Below are positions 6,899 through 10,321 of a stretch of 10,321 nt of DNA, one piece after another (within the stretch, counting starts at the first letter, position 1; each line of letters begins with the position of its first letter). This DNA is from Chloroflexota bacterium (GTDB lineage Bacteria > Chloroflexota > Anaerolineae > Anaerolineales > DRKV01), in NCBI GenBank assembly GCA_011051635.1, contig DRKV01000233.1, positions 1 through 10,321 of the forward strand, written 5' to 3'. A program made the position numbers and the translations under genes. Under the pieces are notes generated by a model that saw only the letters and a list, made by a program, of their open reading frames with translations, was not told the DNA's origin and searched no databases.

Positions 6899-7745
6899 AG
6901 AACAAGGCTGGGTTCTTCACGGGATTCATCAGGTCATTCTCCGCTTTGCGTAACAACTCATCAAAAGAAAGAGCCTCATCCGGGAAGGTGGCAACACCAA
7001 AGGCCACCGGCACTCCCAGCCGCTCCGCCACACTGGCACGAATACGGTCAGCGAGGACGATAGTGCCATCCAACGTTGTCTCAGGGCACAAAATGATGAA
7101 TCGCCCGGCATCATCCCGGCGGACGACCAAATCAGTGCGGCGGGCCTCCTCACTGATAGCACGCGCCAGACTACCCAGTACATACTGGCGGGTAATGGCA
7201 CGCTGCACCTCCTGCACTGCACGCTGCAAATTGGTGTCCAACGCGTTGGGAGCGGGTTCTACCACCATCACACTCAGGGGGCGCTCGTGACGACGGCTGC
7301 GAATCATCTCCGTCTTAATTTCGTCCTCGGCCTCACTCATTTCCAACACTCGCGAAGAGTTCACACCAAAGGTAATTTTTTCAACGAGGTCTTCCATCAC
7401 CGCAAGGTGGTGTACTGTCTCATAACTCAGCAGGACAGCCAGAGCAATTACTGCTATTTCCGTTATAGTCTGGAACAGGAATTCACCAACAAACAGAGGC
7501 GTACCGCGGTCAAGTGTCATCCGGAGAGCAACATACCCGCCTATCCAGATTGCCCACCCCCAATAAACCGTCTTATTTTGAAAATCAGGCACAAACAGAT
7601 ACGCGGCCAAAGCAAGCACGACCAAAAGGTACACAAAAAAGTGAAGGGGCCGCCCACTTCCCTGCCACACAAGCAACCTGTCCAAATTGAAGACCACCAA
7701 CAGGTAAAAAGCCAACAGCGCTAACGATTTGCGTACGCCATACAT
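6876..7745 (-). CDS. Four-helix membrane protein with degenerate GGDEF domain
   Basis: 289-residue protein, first gene of the polysaccharide operon. Four membrane helices are visible at about 6-25, 34-52, 60-77 and 89-110, followed by a helical linker and a cytosolic GGDEF-like domain from about residue 140. Recognisable GGDEF landmarks are MIRSRRHERPLSVMVV (147-162), an RxxD site RRTD (202-205), then LVVRR and DDAGRF where GGDEF should be, then IILCPET, and the C-terminal GVATFPDEALSFDELLRKAEND (250-271). The metal-binding DxD strand reads VEPAPN, so catalysis is very unlikely, while the inhibitory RxxD remains. The architecture recalls PelD, the cyclic di-GMP receptor of Pel polysaccharide, but without a GAF domain. 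It probably regulates the neighbouring transferase or the whole machine; this is inference. GGAG at 7751-7754, 5 nt from the ATG, supports the start. Confidence 0.85.
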   Translation of the reverse strand: MYGVRKSLALLAFYLLVVFNLDRLLVWQGSGRPLHFFVYLLVVLALAAYLFVPDFQNKTVYWGWAIWIGGYVALRMTLDRGTPLFVGEFLFQTITEIAVIALAVLLSYETVHHLAVMEDLVEKITFGVNSSRVLEMSEAEDEIKTEMIRSRRHERPLSVMVVEPAPNALDTNLQRAVQEVQRAITRQYVLGSLARAISEEARRTDLVVRRDDAGRFIILCPETTLDGTIVLADRIRASVAERLGVPVAFGVATFPDEALSFDELLRKAENDLMNPVKNPALFYAGEPPR

Positions 7746-7750
7746 GATAA

Positions 7751-7754
7751 CTCC
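7751..7754 (-). promoter_or_regulatory. Shine-Dalgarno of the first operon gene
   Basis: GGAG on the minus strand, five nucleotides before the ATG at 7745. It fixes the start of the membrane GGDEF-like protein and is the best ribosome binding site in the operon, as expected for a leading gene that cannot rely on coupling. Confidence 0.7.
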
Positions 7755-7867
7755 ACAAGTAAGAATCTATGCATGAACTTTGCTGATAAAAAGGGAAGAC
7801 CAAAATAAGGAAAATTTCGCCAAACCCTGGGCCCAAAAACGACCCGTATTTGCCAAAACACGCCATC

Positions 7868-7896
7868 ATTATAGAGTTGTCCACGCGCAGAGAGGA
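7868..7896 (-). promoter_or_regulatory. Candidate operon promoter, perfect -10 box
   Basis: The minus strand has an exact TATAAT at 7868-7873, about 120 bp upstream of the first operon gene and just after the HAD gene stop. The -35 position at 17-bp spacing (7891-7896) reads TCCTCT and is poor, so an activator or another sigma factor would be needed if this is used. The leader of roughly 115 nt has no recognisable riboswitch. Confidence rests on the -10 match and location only. Confidence 0.4.
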
Positions 7897-7913
7897 TTAC
7901 AGTTGTGATAGGG

Positions 7914-8636
7914 CTATTCCACCCAACGACCCACTTCCGTCACCACACGCACAGTAGGGCAAGGCATCTCAGCGAACACTTCTTTGGGGTCTACCAGCAC
8001 GGCGAACAAACCGGCCTGTTGGGCACCCAGGATATCGGCGAAATAATTATCCCCCACATAAACGATGTCCTGGGGCGGAGTACGCAACCGCCGGGCGGCA
8101 ATGTCGAAGATTCTCCTGTCCGGTTTCCAGACCCCCACTTCACCGGCTGCCAGGATGAGGTCGAAATACTGCGCCAGACGAGCCTCTTCCAGGTATTCCC
8201 GAAACGGTTCGCGGCGGTTGGAGAGTACCCCCAGCCGATACCCCCGCTCCCGTAAGGCTTGCAGCATTTCAGGGACACCCGGAAAGAAACGGTCTTCGGG
8301 GCGGTACTGCTCCTGCATGTAGGTCTGCACTTTGGGAGCCATCCACGCCGCTTCGGCAGGGGAGCAGCCAAAGGCTATCAACTGCCGCCGGGTGTAGTGC
8401 GTCCAAAAAGCGGCATCCCATTTGCGGAAACGGCGCTGGTCCCTCACCAGCGTGAGGGAATCCGCCCAATAAAAATGTGCCCATTGCAAGGCTCTCTTCC
8501 AACGCTCCGGGCTGTCTTGTGCGCCCAATGCTACCGCTTGTTGCAACAACACCTCATTGGCAGAAGGATGACTCTCTCGTAAGGTTCCATCCAAGTCGAA
8601 GAGGACAGCCTGCCAGCGCCCGTTCTGCTTCTGCAT
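7914..8636 (-). CDS. HAD-superfamily hydrolase, phosphoglycolate-phosphatase-like
   Basis: 240-residue cytoplasmic phosphatase with all four HAD motifs: motif I FDLDGT with nucleophile Asp14 and acid/base Asp16; motif II Ser139 in VLSNRREP; motif III Lys171 in WKPDRRIF; and motif IV VGDNYFAD with Asp196 and Asp201. The roughly 100-residue helical insert between motifs I and II is a C1-type cap, which places it in subfamily I (HAD_2-like; phosphoglycolate phosphatase and haloacid dehalogenase relatives). Substrate cannot be deduced. An AGGGAG at 8643-8648, six nucleotides before the ATG, supports the start. It shares the orientation of the polysaccharide operon but lies 168 bp upstream, with a -10 box between, so it is probably a separate unit or only partly cotranscribed. 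No terminator is seen after its stop. Confidence 0.92.
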   Translation of the reverse strand: MQKQNGRWQAVLFDLDGTLRESHPSANEVLLQQAVALGAQDSPERWKRALQWAHFYWADSLTLVRDQRRFRKWDAAFWTHYTRRQLIAFGCSPAEAAWMAPKVQTYMQEQYRPEDRFFPGVPEMLQALRERGYRLGVLSNRREPFREYLEEARLAQYFDLILAAGEVGVWKPDRRIFDIAARRLRTPPQDIVYVGDNYFADILGAQQAGLFAVLVDPKEVFAEMPCPTVRVVTEVGRWVE

Positions 8637-8642
8637 ACAATA

Positions 8643-8648
8643 CTCCCT
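8643..8648 (-). promoter_or_regulatory. Shine-Dalgarno of the HAD hydrolase gene
   Basis: AGGGAG on the minus strand, six nucleotides upstream of the ATG at 8636. Good match and spacing; it decides the start. Confidence 0.65.
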
Positions 8649-8706
8649 GTACTCTCAAAAATATCTCACAGAGGAAGAATCCTACCACATTCAAGTTCGT
8701 CACAAG

Positions 8707-8795
8707 ATTTGACAAATTGCGCCAAAAATCATGCTATTTACCCACTTCAGGAATGACATGTGACACTACGCCCCTCTCCTCTTGCCGGGTATACT
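8707..8795 (+). promoter_or_regulatory. Possible promoter region for the small plus-strand gene
   Basis: The 193-bp divergent gap between the HAD gene and the small plus-strand gene holds an exact TTGACA (8709-8714), embedded in a small inverted repeat, ATTTG-A-CAAAT (8707-8717), that could be an operator. The matching -10 at 17-18 bp is poor. Farther on, TATACT (8790-8795) is a good -10 but lacks a -35 partner; it would give a 5' leader of roughly 25-30 nt ending in the strong Shine-Dalgarno. Which, if either, is used is unclear. Confidence 0.3.
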
Positions 8796-8817
8796 GACAA
8801 TACGTTACACACTGTCC

Positions 8818-8825
8818 AGGAGGTG
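8818..8825 (+). promoter_or_regulatory. Strong Shine-Dalgarno deciding a GTG start
   Basis: AGGAGGTG is a near-complete match to the 16S anti-Shine-Dalgarno. It sits four nucleotides (six from AGGAGG) before the GTG at 8830. It is the strongest ribosome binding site in the window and shows that the small gene starts at GTG 8830, not at the in-frame ATG at 8782, which lies upstream of the Shine-Dalgarno. Confidence 0.85.
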
Positions 8826-8829
8826 TCTT

Positions 8830-9066
8830 GTGAGCAACCGGAAGTGGCAAACCATCAAAGTGAGTTACTGTCAACGCGTCGGGCACGAAGTCAGCCTGGA
8901 AGCGGAAGTTGTTTATCCCAGCGATGTGATGCCCGACCAACCGCCCCGCATCGTTGCTCACCGCTGTTCCTTTGGCTTGCAATGCAACCTGGAGGGTACC
9001 CCCAGTTGTGTATGGGCAGGGACCAACCCTGATTACGACCCCTTTGTTGAGAACGCGCAGCAATAA
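8830..9066 (+). CDS. Small conserved-looking Cys/His protein, function unknown
   Basis: 78 residues from a GTG start with an excellent Shine-Dalgarno. There is no signal peptide or membrane helix. It contains four cysteines (14, 46, 52, 60) and two nearby histidines (19, 44), arranged as YCQRVGHEV, a middle segment VYPSDVMPDQPPRIV, then AHRCSFGLQCNLEGTPSCVWAGTNPDYDPF. The pattern C-x31-C-x5-C-x7-C looks like a small zinc-binding or disulfide-bonded domain; metal binding is inference. It resembles small uncharacterised proteins I associate with Chloroflexota, but I cannot name a family. It stands alone on the plus strand, diverging from the HAD gene and converging on the DUF1566-like gene, with a terminator 100 bp after its stop. 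The coding call is strong because of start signal, acceptable length and balanced composition; function is unknown. Confidence 0.8.
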   Translation: MSNRKWQTIKVSYCQRVGHEVSLEAEVVYPSDVMPDQPPRIVAHRCSFGLQCNLEGTPSCVWAGTNPDYDPFVENAQQ

Positions 9067-9144
9067 GGGCGTTTCATGCTTCTCTTTTTTGGGGGGCGCA
9101 CTGCCCCTCCAACTCTCTCTCCTTCATGTTCTATCTCCTGACCC

Positions 9145-9160
9145 GGCGCGCAAGCGCGCC
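9145..9160. repeat. Short GC-rich inverted repeat beside the terminator
   Basis: GGCGCG, then CAAG, then CGCGCC forms a 6-bp stem (7 bp if the flanking C-G pair closes). It lies just upstream of the main terminator on the plus strand and has no T-tract of its own, so it may only assist folding or pausing. Confidence 0.4.
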
Positions 9161-9165
9161 AAACA

Positions 9166-9197
9166 AAAAACGGCTCCCGAAATCGGGAGCCGTTTTT
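9166..9197. terminator. Bidirectional intrinsic terminator
   Basis: A perfect 14-bp inverted repeat: left arm AAAAACGGCTCCCG (9166-9179), loop AAAT, right arm CGGGAGCCGTTTTT (9184-9197). The GC core is nine base pairs, and each strand ends in a run of five to six U. It lies between two convergent genes, 100 bp after the small plus-strand gene and 19 bp after the stop of the minus-strand DUF1566-like gene, so it should stop transcription from both sides. Confidence 0.93.
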
Positions 9198-9216
9198 GCT
9201 TCAGAGAAATGTGCCT

Positions 9217-10248
9217 TCACGGTTCGCGCACACAGCGGTATCCGTGCCGCGGATTTCCCCAATCCTTTTCCTGATTGAGAACATTCCCGTTGTAACTCAC
9301 GTACCAGGCTTCGTCCGCGTTGAACTCCTCCGCCGTCCAGTAGTAAATCGGCGGCTGGTCGGGGGCCCACAAGGGAGTCTCCTTATCCGGGGTGCGCTCG
9401 CACTCCGCCTTGCCCTCGCCGGAGGGAGGCGTGCAGCCCGCGTTGACGCCATCCCGCGTCAGGGAGCGCACGATTTCTTCCGCCGCGGGCATTCGCCAGA
9501 TGTACTGCGGCTCCGCCATGAGGCGCGTCCCGTCCTCGCTGAGGTAAGCGCACAGACCGGTGGTTTGCATCTCCGTTTCGGTGGCGTGCCCTGCCCCCAG
9601 GTCTTCTCCCGTTTTCAGGCCGATGGGAGCCTGCCCGTAGCGGGCCAGACTGTCCCACGAGGGATACCCGCCCCAGGGCTGCTTCCAGTTCCAGCCGGGG
9701 CCGGAGGGGGCCCACACCAGAGTCACGCCGTTGCCTTCCACCAGACGCGTCCCCCGCTCCCCGTCATCCCACCGGCTCAGGACAAGGGGCAACTCCACCA
9801 GGGAAACCCCCACCAGGATGAGGAGGGGAGGTCCGAAGCCCAGCAAAGCGCGCCAATGCCGTCCAATCCGGTGGTTCTCGAAGAAATGCTGCGGATATTT
9901 CGCATCCCACAAGAAGAGCAGTCCGACCAGCACCAGCGCCCCGCTCACGGGGAACATGGCGAGAACAGCCCCCACGGAAAGCCCCCCGCTGCGGGTGAAG
10001 GCCATCGTCCACCACCCGACGGTGAACGCGCCGCCGCCCGCGACAATCACCCAGCCGGCGAGGCGCGTCCGCCACAACGCCAGCGCCGTGAACGACAGAC
10101 AGCCTGCCGCCGGCAAGAGATATGCCGCCGGCTGCGGAAAGGGCAGCCCCCAACCCTCGTAGTACATTTCGCTGATGCCCCAGAACGTCCACAAAGAAGT
10201 TGCCAGGGCCAGTATCAGCCAGGCGAGGAGACCTGCGTAGCGCTTCAT
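9217..10248 (-). CDS. Five-helix membrane protein with DUF1566-like C-terminal domain
   Basis: 343 residues from the ATG at 10248. Using numbering from an alternative GTG at 10278 (353 residues), helices lie at about 14-34, 50-69, 73-92, 101-123 and 143-166. A roughly 185-residue soluble domain follows, probably external. It has the DUF1566/Lcl_C marks: a Cys-containing segment (TTGLCAYLSEDGTR), WRMPAAEEIVRSL in place of the usual WRLPTxxEL, then YYWTAEEFNADEAWYVSYNGNVL and GYRCVRE at the C-terminus. This domain belongs to the C-type-lectin/formylglycine-enzyme-like fold and is generally thought to bind ligands, not catalyse. Four cysteines (243, 282, 293, 349) may form disulfides. I prefer ATG 10248 because the ten extra residues of the GTG form are encoded entirely by a decamer repeat; neither start has a clear Shine-Dalgarno. 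The biological role is unknown. Confidence 0.8.
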   Translation of the reverse strand: MKRYAGLLAWLILALATSLWTFWGISEMYYEGWGLPFPQPAAYLLPAAGCLSFTALALWRTRLAGWVIVAGGGAFTVGWWTMAFTRSGGLSVGAVLAMFPVSGALVLVGLLFLWDAKYPQHFFENHRIGRHWRALLGFGPPLLILVGVSLVELPLVLSRWDDGERGTRLVEGNGVTLVWAPSGPGWNWKQPWGGYPSWDSLARYGQAPIGLKTGEDLGAGHATETEMQTTGLCAYLSEDGTRLMAEPQYIWRMPAAEEIVRSLTRDGVNAGCTPPSGEGKAECERTPDKETPLWAPDQPPIYYWTAEEFNADEAWYVSYNGNVLNQEKDWGNPRHGYRCVREP

Positions 10249-10252
10249 TCCA

Positions 10253-10282
10253 GTCCACGAAGGTCCACGAATGGACACGAAT
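10253..10282. repeat. Three copies of a degenerate 10-bp tandem repeat
   Basis: Plus-strand units are GTCCACGAAG, GTCCACGAAT and GGACACGAAT. The array starts 4 bp upstream of the preferred ATG of the DUF1566-like gene and would encode the first residues of the longer GTG version. GTCC and GGAC at 10263-10276 also make a small inverted repeat. It is a second, unrelated short repeat placed against a gene start in this window. Confidence 0.65.
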
Positions 10283-10321
10283 GTGACAGGTGGAGGGGGA
10301 AAGCCGCGTGGGCGATATTCC

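Noticed and set aside
7585..7884. Minus-strand 99-codon frame over the operon leader
   Set aside because: It overlaps the start of the membrane GGDEF-like gene in a different frame, lacks a ribosome site, and runs through the likely promoter and leader.
7746..7913. Cyclic di-GMP (GEMM) riboswitch or ops/JUMPstart element in the operon leader
   Set aside because: I searched the leader by eye for the conserved GEMM segments and for GGCGGTAG and found neither; only partial look-alikes such as GGCAAA are present.
9217..9400. Variable region of a diversity-generating retroelement in the DUF1566-like C-terminus
   Set aside because: DUF1566-type domains can be such targets, but no reverse transcriptase, template repeat or second copy of this 3' end is present in the window.

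Overview
The window is about 10.3 kb of moderately GC-rich bacterial DNA. It is dominated by a minus-strand cluster for a surface or secreted polysaccharide made by the Wzx/Wzy route. Gene content and protein style suggest a member of the Chloroflexota, Anaerolineae-like: a short polysaccharide co-polymerase, no outer-membrane export protein, and small Cys-containing and DUF1566-type proteins of a kind I associate with that group. This placement is inference, not something a marker gene in the window proves.

Region 1 (1-7745, all minus strand, so transcribed from right to left) is the polysaccharide operon. In order of transcription it encodes: a four-helix membrane protein with a degenerate GGDEF domain (6876-7745); the initiating polyprenyl-phosphate sugar phosphotransferase (6104-6898); a GT4-type glycosyltransferase (4805-6103); a Wzz-like co-polymerase fused to a second degenerate GGDEF domain (3631-4734); an O-antigen ligase/polymerase (2165-3634); a Wzx-type flippase (702-2168); and a second glycosyltransferase that runs off the left edge (1-640). 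Most genes overlap or abut (23-nt overlap, 0-nt gap, 4-nt overlaps), which suggests one transcript. A perfect TATAAT box lies upstream of the first gene. The 61-bp gap before the last gene is mostly six degenerate copies of an 8-bp repeat.

Region 2 (7914-8636, minus) is a HAD-superfamily phosphatase, same orientation but 168 bp upstream of the operon. Region 3 (8830-9066, plus) is a small Cys/His-containing protein with a very good Shine-Dalgarno sequence and a GTG start. It converges on region 4 (9217-10278, minus), a five-helix membrane protein with a DUF1566-like C-terminal domain; a perfect 14-bp bidirectional terminator sits between them.

How it fits together: the sugar phosphotransferase loads the first sugar on the lipid carrier, the glycosyltransferases extend the unit, Wzx flips it, Wzy polymerises it and the co-polymerase sets chain length. 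The most interesting point is that two separate proteins of this operon carry GGDEF domains whose catalytic motif is destroyed while the RxxD inhibitory-site signature remains in register. One is the chain-length protein itself; the other is cotranscribed with the initiating transferase. This looks like a polysaccharide machine controlled by cyclic di-GMP at initiation and at chain-length control, in place of the tyrosine kinase that usually partners short co-polymerases.
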